NCBI GenBank assembly: GCA_963674555.1
Contig: OY771429.1
Location: forward strand, 1,302,001 to 1,366,000
DNA from: JBGMEA01 sp963674555
Lineage (GTDB): Bacteria > Bacillota > Clostridia > Eubacteriales > Anaerofustaceae
Direction: 5' to 3'
Length of the DNA: 64,000 nucleotides
Every line of letters starts with the position of its first letter. The first letter of the stretch is position 1. The translations under genes were made by a program, and so were the position numbers. The notes beneath the pieces are model-generated. The model was not told where the DNA came from and did not search any database. It saw only the letters and a list, made by a program, of their open reading frames with translations. This document shows positions 1 to 7,186 of this stretch, one piece after another.

Positions 1-154
1 CTATAGAGGGGTTACAGGGCATCATTGCGAGTGAATCGAGATGCATAGTGAGCAGGAGCGTTTTTTTATGTCTGCGCGCGGAAGCCAAAGCGGCTTCGCA
101 ACCCGCGTGTCCCGCACCGACGACGATGACATCGTATTCTTCTGTGTGTTGCAT
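1..154 (-). CDS. mnmG: tRNA uridine-5-carboxymethylaminomethyl(34) synthesis enzyme MnmG, N-terminal part (runs off window)
   Basis: Reading from the ATG at 154 leftwards gives about 51 residues beginning MQHTEEYDVIVVGAGHAGCE. This is the FAD-binding Rossmann start (VGAGHAGCEAA) of the MnmG/GidA family. MnmG works with MnmE to install the carboxymethylaminomethyl group on U34 of certain tRNAs. The start is preceded by AAAAGGATAC at a normal distance. The gene lies 48 bp downstream of mnmE on the same strand, which is the usual pairing. The rest of the gene lies outside the window. Confidence 0.9.
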   Translation of the reverse strand, partial: MQHTEEYDVIVVGAGHAGCEAALASARRHKKTLLLTMHLDSLAMMPCNPSI

Positions 155-202
155 TTACTGTATCCTTTTCTGAATGGTCTGAAGTTTTATATTCGTCTTA
201 GA

Positions 203-1579
203 TCATTTTCCGAGACAGAATTTAGAGAAGATCTCATTGATGATATCTTCATCCGCTGTTTCTCCCGTGATCATTCCCAGTGATTCCCATGTGTCGCGTA
301 TATCCGTTTCGATCAGATCGACGGGTAAGCCTTGTATCAATGCATCAAGTGCACCGTTTATGCTTGCCTGTGCAGATTCCAACAGGGTTTTATGCCGCGC
401 GTTCGATACAACGGCTTCAGCGATGATGTCCTTCTTTTCTCCGAGTACAAATTCTGACAATTTTGTTTCCAAAGCGGGAAGGCCTTCTTTTGTCAGCGCT
501 GAAATGACGATACTGTCCGCTTCAGAGAAATAGGATTCCGTTTCCGATACAACCGGAGCATCGGCTTTATTCAATACGACGATGTGGTCTTTATCTCGGA
601 TCGATCCGTAAATCTCTTTATCTTCCGTGCTCAGCGGAGCGGATATATCCGTTACGAAGATCACTAAGTCTGCCTTTTCGATTGAATCCTTTGTTTTTTG
701 TATACCGATACTTTCGACGATATCTTCCGAATCGCGAATGCCTGCGGTATCGATCAGTACGATCGGGATACCGCCGAGGCTCATATATTCATCGATCGCA
801 TCTCTTGTAGTTCCGGGGATGTCCGTTACGATCGCTTTATTCTTTTTGATGAGACGATTCAATAAAAGCGATTTACCGACATTCGGTTTGCCCGCGATGA
901 CGACTTTTAAGCCTTCGCGTAAGATCTCGCCAGTTTTATAGGAATCGATCAACTGTTTTATTTTATCTTGTATCTTGTTCAATGTGCTTTGCAGTTCTTC
1001 GTTGTCCATGTCAGGCACGTCGTATTCGGGATATTGTATTGTGACTTCCAAATCGGCAAGTAATGTAAGCAACATTTGTTTGATGCTGTCTATCTCATCC
1101 GATAAGACACCCGAAAGTTGCGATAAAGCGGCTTTTGTTGAAAGGGTCGTCTTTGCTGTAATAATATCGCTTACGGCTTCGGCTTGCGATAAGTCGATCC
1201 TTCCGTTAATAAAAGCTCTTTTGGTAAATTCTCCCGCATCCGCGGCTCTCGCTCCGCTACGTAAGACTTCATCCAGTACGCTTTTTACGGCGTTTAACCC
1301 GCCGTGACAATTGATCTCCGCAACATCTTCCGCGGTGAATGTATGCGGCGCTTTCATTTTAGAGACCAGTACTTCGTCGAGTATCTCGCCTTGATCGTTT
1401 ACGATATGACCGTAGCAGATCGTTCCTACCGATTGGTCGGAAAAGCGCTGATCATTCGGACGAACAAACAGTTTATCGCATATCGCGAAGGCTTCTTTTC
1501 CGCTGATGCGAACGATCGATATACCACCGTAACCCATAGGGGTGGATACGGCTGCTATTGTATCTTCGTTGTATAACAT
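203..1579 (-). CDS. mnmE: tRNA modification GTPase MnmE
   Basis: This 458-residue protein is a potassium-activated GTPase that partners MnmG in U34 tRNA modification. Residues 1-120 form the folate-binding N domain. The G domain has the P-loop GKPNVGKS near residues 230-237, then DIPGTTRD (switch I), DTAGIRD (G3) and NKAD (G4). The C-terminus ends FCLGK, matching the family's conserved C-terminal cysteine motif. I chose the ATG at 1579 because MLYNEDTIAAVSTP matches the family N-terminus. The frame stays open 15 codons further upstream, but those codons overlap the promoter and are unlikely to be translated. It has its own promoter after the khpB terminator. Confidence 0.95.
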   Translation of the reverse strand: MLYNEDTIAAVSTPMGYGGISIVRISGKEAFAICDKLFVRPNDQRFSDQSVGTICYGHIVNDQGEILDEVLVSKMKAPHTFTAEDVAEINCHGGLNAVKSVLDEVLRSGARAADAGEFTKRAFINGRIDLSQAEAVSDIITAKTTLSTKAALSQLSGVLSDEIDSIKQMLLTLLADLEVTIQYPEYDVPDMDNEELQSTLNKIQDKIKQLIDSYKTGEILREGLKVVIAGKPNVGKSLLLNRLIKKNKAIVTDIPGTTRDAIDEYMSLGGIPIVLIDTAGIRDSEDIVESIGIQKTKDSIEKADLVIFVTDISAPLSTEDKEIYGSIRDKDHIVVLNKADAPVVSETESYFSEADSIVISALTKEGLPALETKLSEFVLGEKKDIIAEAVVSNARHKTLLESAQASINGALDALIQGLPVDLIETDIRDTWESLGMITGETADEDIINEIFSKFCLGK

Positions 1580-1614
1580 GACGCACACTTTCAATGTTTT
1601 ATTTCTGAGCCTAT

Positions 1615-1642
1615 ATTGTACCAAATTTAACAGTTATATCAA
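1615..1642 (-). promoter_or_regulatory. Sigma-A-type promoter for mnmE-mnmG
   Basis: On the minus strand the -35 is TTGATA (1637-1642) and the -10 is TACAAT (1615-1620), separated by 16 bp. It lies about 36 bp upstream of the mnmE start and just after the khpB terminator, so mnmEG can be transcribed separately from the rpmH operon. Confidence 0.65.
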
Positions 1643-1674
1643 AGCAATTACATCTTCACGAGACGGTAAAAAAT

Positions 1675-1705
1675 AAAAAAGGGATAAATATAATTTATCC
1701 CTTTT
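1675..1705 (-). terminator. Rho-independent terminator after khpB
   Basis: A 12-bp stem (AAAAGGGATAAA paired with TTTATCCCTTTT, 5-nt loop) is followed on the minus strand by a T-rich run. It sits 11 bp past the khpB stop codon and ends the rpmH-to-khpB unit. Confidence 0.8.
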
Positions 1706-1715
1706 GATATATTCT

Positions 1716-2387
1716 TTAGTCATTCCCTCTGACATAATCGATAACGATATGTCTGTATGGATCTTCTCCTTCGGAATAAGTGGTTATATTGTCATAGTTT
1801 TGAAGCGCCGAATGAATGATCCTTCTTTCGTAGGGGTTCATAGGTTCCAAGACGTATTTCGATCTTGTCCGTTGTACTTTTTGCGCGATCCTATCTGCAA
1901 GATCTTGCAAAGCGTTTTTGCGTTTTTCTCGATAATTCGCTACATCCAAGCTGATCCTTGTGTATTCATCCGTAGATTTGTTGACAGCTAAGCTTGTCAA
2001 GTATTGTAAAGCATCGAGCGTTTGTCCTCTGCGTCCGATCAGAACGCCGGTCTCTTCGCATTTCAATTCCACAAACAACATTTCGTCTTTATATTCCGAA
2101 CACAATTCAACGTCCACATTCATAGCCTTGAAAAGGTCCGATAAGAAACTTTCGCATAATGCGACTACTTCATTTTCGTCACTCTCAGCTACAGCAACTT
2201 CTTCATCATCGTCTTCATCCATGGTCACTTCGACTTTTGCGAATCTGCTTCCGAACATACCCATGATTCCACTGCTCGGGATATCGATAACTTTGGTCGT
2301 TACGTTTTCCGCGGTCGTTCCGAGTTCGTCTAAAGCGTTTTGAATGGCTTCTTCAACAGTTTTTCCTTTTGCTGTTACTTTTTTCAT
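1716..2387 (-). CDS. khpB: RNA-binding protein KhpB/Jag (SpoIIIJ-associated protein)
   Basis: This 223-residue protein has the three-part Jag architecture. It has an N-terminal Jag domain (about residues 1-50, with PSSGIMGMFGS), an acidic linker, a KH domain with GVLIGRRGQTLD, and a C-terminal R3H domain (RTRSKYVLEPMNPYERRIIH). Family members bind RNA and affect cell elongation and division in Gram-positives. The start codon overlaps the yidC stop by 4 nt (ATGA), indicating translational coupling. The position directly after yidC is the conserved one. Confidence 0.93.
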   Translation of the reverse strand: MKKVTAKGKTVEEAIQNALDELGTTAENVTTKVIDIPSSGIMGMFGSRFAKVEVTMDEDDDEEVAVAESDENEVVALCESFLSDLFKAMNVDVELCSEYKDEMLFVELKCEETGVLIGRRGQTLDALQYLTSLAVNKSTDEYTRISLDVANYREKRKNALQDLADRIAQKVQRTRSKYVLEPMNPYERRIIHSALQNYDNITTYSEGEDPYRHIVIDYVRGND

Positions 2388-3103
2388 TTTGTTTTCCCCA
2401 ACCCCTCAGGTAACTTCACCGGGAAGTATTTCATGACGATGGAATTTTGCAGTAATGTCAGTCCCGTTTGGATCGTCCAATAAAGCGCAAGACCTTGGCT
2501 GAACGTGAAACCGATGTAAGCGATAAAAACAGTCATAAAGATCTGCATGAATTTTTGATTTCCGCCTGAACCTTCCGTCGATCCCATTGTTTTTTGTTGA
2601 AGGATCGTTAATCCCACCGAGATCAAAGGAATGATCAAGGCTAAGAAAAAGACGAGCGTCAATCCGGACTCAGCAAAAACCTGTTGCGGAGAAAGTGTTA
2701 AATTCTCGATCCACAAAAACTTTTGTGAAACCAGCGCAAATTCCGCCGCTGTAAATACATACGTAGCGGGATTTCGCAAAACGCCGAATAATCCGATCAA
2801 GATAGGAAACTGTATGAGTAACGGCAAACATCCGCTGAGCGGATTGTAACCGAACTCTTTATAGAGTTTCATGGTTTCTTCGTTTAGTTTTTCTTTGTCA
2901 TTTTTATATTTTTTTTGTATTTCTGCTGTTTTGGGTCCCATGAATTTCATCATTTGCATGGAACGTGTCTGTTTGATCGTTAATGGAAGTGTAATGAGCT
3001 TCGCGAATAACGAAAACAAGACGATGGACCAACCGTAACTTCCGACAAAATCGTAAATCAGTCTTAAGATCGGGCCAAAAAGATTGGATAGAAATGCAGT
3101 CAT
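2384..3103 (-). CDS. yidC: Membrane protein insertase YidC/Oxa1 family
   Basis: This 239-residue protein is an Oxa1-type insertase that helps membrane proteins fold into the bilayer, alone or with SecYEG. It has the five-helix core: TM1 near residues 18-40 (SIVLFSLFAKLITLPLTIKQ), a cytoplasmic coiled hairpin (MKFMGPKTAEIQKKYKNDKE), and GYNPLSGCLPLLIQFPILIGL entering TM2. It lacks the lipobox/signal sequence of Bacillus SpoIIIJ. It starts close to TM1, as in short clostridial-type versions. The ATG at 3103 follows CGGAGG by about 10 nt. It lies between yidD and khpB. Confidence 0.94.
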   Translation of the reverse strand: MTAFLSNLFGPILRLIYDFVGSYGWSIVLFSLFAKLITLPLTIKQTRSMQMMKFMGPKTAEIQKKYKNDKEKLNEETMKLYKEFGYNPLSGCLPLLIQFPILIGLFGVLRNPATYVFTAAEFALVSQKFLWIENLTLSPQQVFAESGLTLVFFLALIIPLISVGLTILQQKTMGSTEGSGGNQKFMQIFMTVFIAYIGFTFSQGLALYWTIQTGLTLLQNSIVMKYFPVKLPEGLGKTK

Positions 3104-3124
3104 GTTTTGGCAACCTCCGTTTAT

Positions 3125-3334
3125 TTATGGTAAAGGATCATATCCGCCGGCATGGAAAGGATGACATTTCAAGATGCGCCTTGCCGATAAATAGAACCCC
3201 TTAAAAAACCCGTATTTTTCAAAAGCTTCGTAACTGTATTGTGAACATGTAGGATAAAACCTGCAATGTCCTTTCGTTAGCGGTGAAATAAATTTTTGAT
3301 AGAATCTTATTATAAGCATAAAAACTTTATGCAT
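3125..3334 (-). CDS. yidD: Membrane protein insertion efficiency factor YidD
   Basis: A 69-residue protein with the signature FYQKFISPLTKGHCRFYPTC and CHPFHAGGYDP of the YidD family, which helps YidC-dependent insertion. I chose the ATG at 3334. A GGAG lies 8 nt upstream, and the alternative GTG at 3343 overlaps that Shine-Dalgarno. The gene sits between rnpA and yidC, its usual place. Confidence 0.92.
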   Translation of the reverse strand: MHKVFMLIIRFYQKFISPLTKGHCRFYPTCSQYSYEAFEKYGFFKGFYLSARRILKCHPFHAGGYDPLP

Positions 3335-3349
3335 GTGTATCACTCCGAA

Positions 3350-3697
3350 TCAAATGAGTTCCTTAAAGTTCGGTTTAAGCAAATCGGCTTTTTGTAATAA
3401 GGTAAAGACCGATCGCTTGATCTGTGAAAAATCTGCGTACTTACATCGCACTCTCACAATGAAGATTATATCATATCCTTCTGAAAGAGCACTATCATTT
3501 AACCGCAAAATTTCTTTAATCTGTCGCTTGATCTTATTTCGCGTTACGCTGTTGCCGACCTTTGCGGAAATACTGATGCCGATACGCGTGAAGGGTTCAC
3601 CCGTATACATCTTATAAAGCACAAGATTAGTGTCTGCAATGCTCTTGCCTTTGCTGTAAACTCTTCTGAATTCTCTGTTTTTTTTGATCGTTTCCAT
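3350..3697 (-). CDS. rnpA: Ribonuclease P protein component
   Basis: This 115-residue basic protein is the protein subunit of RNase P, which trims the 5' leader of pre-tRNAs. It has the family core: REFRRVYSKGKS near the N-terminus and, in the RNR region, RIGISISAKVGNSVTRNKIKR. The ATG at 3697 (METIKKNREF) has AAAGGATTG at good spacing. The frame opens 8 codons earlier without a better signal. A strong hairpin terminator separates it from rpmH. Confidence 0.93.
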   Translation of the reverse strand: METIKKNREFRRVYSKGKSIADTNLVLYKMYTGEPFTRIGISISAKVGNSVTRNKIKRQIKEILRLNDSALSEGYDIIFIVRVRCKYADFSQIKRSVFTLLQKADLLKPNFKELI

Positions 3698-3746
3698 CAA
3701 TATCAATCCTTTTTGGATCATGCAAGCCGCAAGACTGTGTAAAAAG

Positions 3747-3777
3747 TATAAAAAAAGCTGCTTTTTGATGCAGCTTT
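3747..3777 (-). terminator. Intercistronic terminator/attenuator between rpmH and rnpA
   Basis: On the minus strand AAAGCTGC and GCAGCTTT (3754-3761 / 3770-3777) form a perfect 8-bp stem with an 8-nt loop. A T run follows. It lies after the rpmH stop and before rnpA, so it would stop most transcripts after rpmH and let read-through feed rnpA-yidD-yidC-khpB. Confidence 0.75.
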
Positions 3778-3811
3778 GACGAAATAAAATACAAACTTGG
3801 TCGCGCCTAAA

Positions 3812-3946
3812 CTACGCGGATAATTTGCTTCTGCTTTTACGTCTTCTGCGCATTAAGACTCTGCGTCCGCCCGGGGAAGACATCCTAGCACGGAAACCGT
3901 GATTCTTTTTTCTTTTATGATTATTAGGGTTGAATGTTCTTTTCAT
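3812..3946 (-). CDS. rpmH: 50S ribosomal protein L34
   Basis: A 44-residue, very basic protein beginning MKRTFNPNNHKRKKNHGFRA with the L34 signature SSPGGRRVLMRRRRKSR, ending KLSA. It is a structural protein of the large ribosomal subunit. The start at 3946 is preceded by GAAAGGTAGG. It opens the minus-strand rpmH-rnpA-yidD-yidC-khpB run, with a near-consensus promoter about 70 bp upstream. Its length is normal for the family. Confidence 0.97.
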   Translation of the reverse strand: MKRTFNPNNHKRKKNHGFRARMSSPGGRRVLMRRRRKSRSKLSA

Positions 3947-4013
3947 TGCAACTACCTACCTTTCTTTGACTTATATATTCGGTTTTCCGACATCTATCCG
4001 AATATGCCATAAT

Positions 4014-4042
4014 ATTGTACTAATTATGTGCGTTCGTGTCAA
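4014..4042 (-). promoter_or_regulatory. rpmH: rpmH promoter and structured leader
   Basis: On the minus strand TTGACA (4037-4042) and TACAAT (4014-4019) are separated by 17 bp, a near-consensus sigma-A promoter. The predicted leader contains an 8-bp inverted repeat, ATATTCGG/CCGAATAT (3975-3982 and 3998-4005). It would place a stem at the very 5' end of the mRNA. Confidence 0.75.
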
Positions 4043-4285
4043 GGAGGAATATTTAAAAAACCGAAATAAATGGCTATTTTACGCATCTTCATTTAAATGT
4101 GAACAATCGAGGTCCGTAATTTTACTGTTTATATCGTATCTTTACTGTAATTGCCAAACTTTGAGTCGATCTTGTCACCTAAAACCAATCGATTGAGTTT
4201 ACTTATCGTACATGATAGAATTATAATACTTGATCCTATTGCTAGGGAATCAAATGAAATCATATTGTAATTACGGAGGGTAAAG
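4043..4285. other. Non-coding interval between rpmH and the flavodoxin-like gene
   Basis: This AT-rich interval holds the rpmH promoter upstream edge and, on the plus strand, a candidate promoter for the next gene (TTTACT at 4198-4203, 18 bp, TATAAT at 4222-4227). I see no dnaA reading frame and no cluster of DnaA boxes (TTATCCACA-like), although many Firmicutes have dnaA and oriC next to rpmH. Confidence 0.55.
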
Positions 4286-4888
4286 ATGAAGATAACAATT
4301 TTATCAGGAAATCCTAAAAAAGACGGTCGTTGTCAATCAATGATCGATGTGGTAAAAGCCGGCGCGACGGAAGGCGGGGCGGAGGTTGAAGAGATTCGCT
4401 TGATCGATTATGATTTTGAGCGTTGTCATGTTTGCGGAGACGGATGGGGCATATGCCGCGAAGGGGGCGATTGCAGTTTCGGAGATGACGGTTTTGATGA
4501 GATCAGAAAACGCCTTCAAGACAGTGACGCGCTTGTTATCGCAACACCGGTATATTGGGGCGAAACGTCGGAACTACTAAAATCGTTTATAGACCGTTTG
4601 CGTCGTTGCGAGTTTAATCAAGAAGGCGTATTCAGAAACAAACAAGTATTGCTTATCGCATCAGCGGGCGGCAGCGGTAACGGGATATTGACATGTTTGG
4701 AACAGATGGATCGTTTTTGCAGGCATACGAATGCGATCATTTTCGACTATATCGGCGTGAATCGTTGGAATACCGATTACAAACAACATGCTGCAAAAGC
4801 AGCGGCACTCGCAATGGCAAGCGGGAGAAAAAACGGAGATACTGTATTGATGCAAAACTATAAACCTTTGAACAAAGATATCAAGTAA
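4286..4888 (+). CDS. Flavodoxin-like/NADPH-dependent FMN reductase family protein
   Basis: This 200-residue protein begins MKITILSGNPKKDGRCQSM, the phosphate-binding loop of flavodoxin-fold FMN reductases. The pattern CHVCGDGWGICREGGDC at residues 50-66 places four cysteines where iron-sulfur flavoproteins and related multimeric flavodoxins carry them. IATPVYWGETSELLKSFIDR is the second FMN loop. The likely role is two-electron or one-electron transfer with FMN in the cytoplasm; the substrate is unknown. The RBS ACGGAGGG is well placed. It is monocistronic and ends at a strong bidirectional terminator. Confidence 0.8.
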   Translation: MKITILSGNPKKDGRCQSMIDVVKAGATEGGAEVEEIRLIDYDFERCHVCGDGWGICREGGDCSFGDDGFDEIRKRLQDSDALVIATPVYWGETSELLKSFIDRLRRCEFNQEGVFRNKQVLLIASAGGSGNGILTCLEQMDRFCRHTNAIIFDYIGVNRWNTDYKQHAAKAAALAMASGRKNGDTVLMQNYKPLNKDIK

Positions 4889-4895
4889 AAAATTT

Positions 4896-4933
4896 AACTA
4901 AAAGAGAACGGCGATGCCGTTCTCTTTTAGTTT
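4896..4933. terminator. Bidirectional terminator between convergent genes
   Basis: A perfect 17-bp stem (4896-4912 with 4916-4932, 3-nt loop) rich in A on the left arm and T on the right arm. It can stop transcription of both the flavodoxin-like gene (plus) and the DUF4097 gene (minus). Confidence 0.85.
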
Positions 4934-4944
4934 GCTGAAAATAT

Positions 4945-5841
4945 TTAATTGTCGATATCGATATCGATGTTTCCGCTTGTTGTTTCGATATCCAAGTTTT
5001 TCGATCCGTTTTCGGAACGGGGCACATTCACATTGCCGCTTAATGAATCCGCGTCGATCGTATAATCTTTTACATCACCGATGATGTTGCCTTTACAGCT
5101 TCCGCTGACGGTATTGATTTTAAAGTCATTACCACTAACATCGATCAAACGAACATCTCCGCTGGTGGTTCCGATTGAGATATCTCCGGTGTTGTCTATA
5201 AGTGTGAAATTCACATTTCCGCTTACGGTGGATACGGTAATATCATCTTTGCTTTCTGTATCTTCCAAAGATACTACGCCGCTGACTGTCGATAGAGTTA
5301 TTTCTCCGCTGATCTTATTGCTTTGCATATTGATATTCCCGCTCACAGTTCCGATGTTGACATCACCTTTACAGTCCGCACCGATCACTCGTACATCTCC
5401 GCTGACTGTGTCGATCTTCAGTGTTTCCAAAATATCATAAGGTAGATAAACGGTAACTTCGAGATCTTCAATAGCTTCCGAATACCAGTCAAAATCAAAC
5501 CACTTGCTTGCGCGTTCCGTTTCATCGTATATGATCGATAGCTTTCCGCTGTCCGATAGCGTTACATGATATACGGCATAGTCGCTGTCATAACACTCGA
5601 TCTTAACTTGATCGGTCTCGTTACTTGCAAAAACATTGATGTCATGCGATACATTGTCGATCAACAGCGTCTGAACATTATTTGCGTCAAATGAGTAGGT
5701 CATTTGTTCGTAACCGGCATCATCGAAATTGTAATTATCTCTGTCAAGCGCCCCATTTAAGAGACCAAACCCGGCCAATAAAGAGCCCGCTACGATCAAA
5801 ACAACTGCGATGATCAGAAAGGTCTTAACTGTTTTACTCAT
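4945..5841 (-). CDS. DUF4097-type beta-repeat cell-envelope protein
   Basis: This 298-residue protein has one N-terminal membrane anchor (about residues 6-30) followed by an extracytoplasmic repeat region. The units carry the signature TVSG or TTSG (DTVSGDV, GTVSGNI, STVSGVV, STVSGNV, GTTSGDV, NTVSGS, ETTSGNI), typical of DUF4097/putative adhesin beta-solenoid proteins. In PadR-DUF1700-DUF4097 operons such proteins are thought to take part in envelope stress or lipid homeostasis; no enzymatic role is visible. The start overlaps the DUF1700 gene by 8 nt, so they are cotranscribed. Confidence 0.8.
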   Translation of the reverse strand: MSKTVKTFLIIAVVLIVAGSLLAGFGLLNGALDRDNYNFDDAGYEQMTYSFDANNVQTLLIDNVSHDINVFASNETDQVKIECYDSDYAVYHVTLSDSGKLSIIYDETERASKWFDFDWYSEAIEDLEVTVYLPYDILETLKIDTVSGDVRVIGADCKGDVNIGTVSGNINMQSNKISGEITLSTVSGVVSLEDTESKDDITVSTVSGNVNFTLIDNTGDISIGTTSGDVRLIDVSGNDFKINTVSGSCKGNIIGDVKDYTIDADSLSGNVNVPRSENGSKNLDIETTSGNIDIDIDN

Positions 5842-6436
5842 AATTATTTCTCCTTTTAATGAATAATGATTTGATCCAACGATAGAAGCTGCCCGTTAGT
5901 TTCACAAGCGCGATCGCTAATTGATTGACGGGGAAGAACATTAATATCCCTACGCCTAATATGAAGAGCGAACCGCCAAGCACCAAGGTCCCCAAGAAGG
6001 GGTTGATCCCAAAACTCATCAATGTGATAATAACGCCGCCCACTCCGCCTGCTGCGAGACCTAAGACAGTTGCGTATAAACTGATGATCACTGCCCAAAT
6101 AGACACATACACGGAAACGATCACCGCGAAAAAAGCAATCAGCAATGAGAACCATATCGGAAAACCCAGTACGATAAGCACGATCTCAAATGCGTTCAAT
6201 CTTCGTGTCGGACGGATCTTTTCTCTCATCAATGTCGGTAACGGTCTATCCAACATGATCTGTTCTACGATCGTATCGATATTGCCCAATGCCGCTACGG
6301 CATCTTCTTCGCTCATGCCGTCTTCTTTGCGATCTTCGATCATTTCATCGTAAAACATGATCGACCGATCGATCTCATCTTGCGGAAGATCTTGTAATCT
6401 TACGTTCAGTTCCGTTAAAAATTCTGCTTTATTCAT
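5834..6436 (-). CDS. DUF1700 family membrane protein
   Basis: A 200-residue protein with a cytoplasmic N-terminal part (about residues 1-80: MNKAEFLTELNVRLQDLP, ending in a helical segment rich in acidic residues) typical of DUF1700/HAAS proteins. Three to four hydrophobic helices follow. The ATG at 6436 has AAGGAGGG eight nt upstream. The frame extends 12 codons further without support. It lies between the PadR regulator and DUF4097, overlapping both genes by a few nt, a standard arrangement. The function is unknown but probably links to the DUF4097 protein in the membrane. Confidence 0.82.
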   Translation of the reverse strand: MNKAEFLTELNVRLQDLPQDEIDRSIMFYDEMIEDRKEDGMSEEDAVAALGNIDTIVEQIMLDRPLPTLMREKIRPTRRLNAFEIVLIVLGFPIWFSLLIAFFAVIVSVYVSIWAVIISLYATVLGLAAGGVGGVIITLMSFGINPFLGTLVLGGSLFILGVGILMFFPVNQLAIALVKLTGSFYRWIKSLFIKRRNNYE

Positions 6437-6755
6437 GATCTGCCCTCCTTTTCTCTTCCAGAATAAAATCATAAACTTTCATAACATCCTCCCACTCTTT
6501 CAGGAATTCCTCGATCCTTTGCTTTCCGTCCTCTGTGATCGTGTAGTACTTTCGGAGCCTACTGTTGTACTCGACGGAATAAACCGAGACCAGTTTGTTT
6601 GATTCAAGGCGCTTTAAAATCGGATAAAGCGTAGATTCGGATATCTCGATATAGGGATCGATATCTTTGATGATCTGATATCCGTATGAATCTTCTCGAC
6701 TGAGCGCAGTCAGTACGCAGATCTCAAGCAAACCTCGTTTAAGTTGTATATCCAT
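6429..6755 (-). CDS. PadR family transcriptional regulator
   Basis: A 108-residue winged-helix regulator: LKRGLLEICVLTALSREDSY, GYQII, SESTLYPILKRLESNKLVS and RKYYTITEDGKQRIEEF are PadR hallmarks. It most likely represses its own operon with DUF1700 and DUF4097. The ATG at 6755 (MDIQLKRG) has AAAGGAAG upstream; six further codons are open but unneeded. The last 8 nt overlap the DUF1700 start. A palindrome sits inside its promoter spacer and is the obvious operator. Confidence 0.88.
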   Translation of the reverse strand: MDIQLKRGLLEICVLTALSREDSYGYQIIKDIDPYIEISESTLYPILKRLESNKLVSVYSVEYNSRLRKYYTITEDGKQRIEEFLKEWEDVMKVYDFILEEKRRADHE

Positions 6756-6778
6756 ACGTACACTTCCTTTCACGTAAT

Positions 6779-6807
6779 ACTATACAACGCATAGTACTAT
6801 GTGTCAA
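6779..6807 (-). promoter_or_regulatory. padR operon promoter with palindromic operator in the spacer
   Basis: On the minus strand, TTGACA (6802-6807), a 17-bp spacer and TATAGT (6779-6784). The spacer holds the perfect 12-bp palindrome CATAGTACTATG (6790-6801), abutting the -35 box. A PadR dimer bound there would block polymerase, suggesting autorepression. Confidence 0.7.
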
Positions 6808-7186
6808 GTATTATTTTAACTTTTTAATCTTTTCTTAATTTTCAGAATGATGTGTGTCTTTTAGGCGTATATTTATACACGGTATATATTCGACTTTACG
6901 AAACCTGTATTTTTATTATTTTTTAGGATAAGGCATTTCTTTTTTTTGGTAAATATGAGATAATACCTTAGATTGTATTGGAAAAACCGTTTTATGGATA
7001 TCTTCATTTCGTCAATGCAATATATCCGCATTATCTTCTTTTCATATCATCAAACGATATAGGTTTATTTTTATACATTATAATAACGATACAAATATCG
7101 ATCCGATAAATATCATATCCATATGATGTTATTTGACCGAACATTTATTTTATATTTTGCCTCAGCGCATATCAGGAGGAGCCGAG
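6808..7186. other. AT-rich interval upstream of glyA
   Basis: The stretch is strongly AT-rich and has no convincing reading frame. A TATAAT at 7079-7084 could be a -10 element for glyA but its -35 is poor. I looked for glycine, THF or ZTP riboswitch cores and recognised none. The end holds the glyA ribosome binding site AGGAGGA (7174-7180). Confidence 0.4.

Noticed and set aside
3947..4285. Replication origin next to rpmH
   Set aside because: No cluster of DnaA boxes and no dnaA gene are visible, only ordinary promoters.
5100..5420. CRISPR-like or direct DNA repeats
   Set aside because: The regular pattern is due to protein repeats coding for TVSG motifs; the DNA units vary and have no spacers.
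5081..5440. A plus-strand frame of about 119 residues opposite the DUF4097 gene
   Set aside because: It is a mirror of the repeated TVSG units on the other strand, with no ribosome binding site and no family resemblance.
6808..7186. A riboswitch upstream of glyA
   Set aside because: I looked for THF, ZTP and glycine riboswitch cores and found no recognisable conserved segment; there is also no leader terminator.
7133..7186. An upstream ATG start for glyA at 7133
   Set aside because: It has no ribosome binding site, and the added 18 residues do not resemble the family; TTG 7187 has an ideal AGGAGGA.
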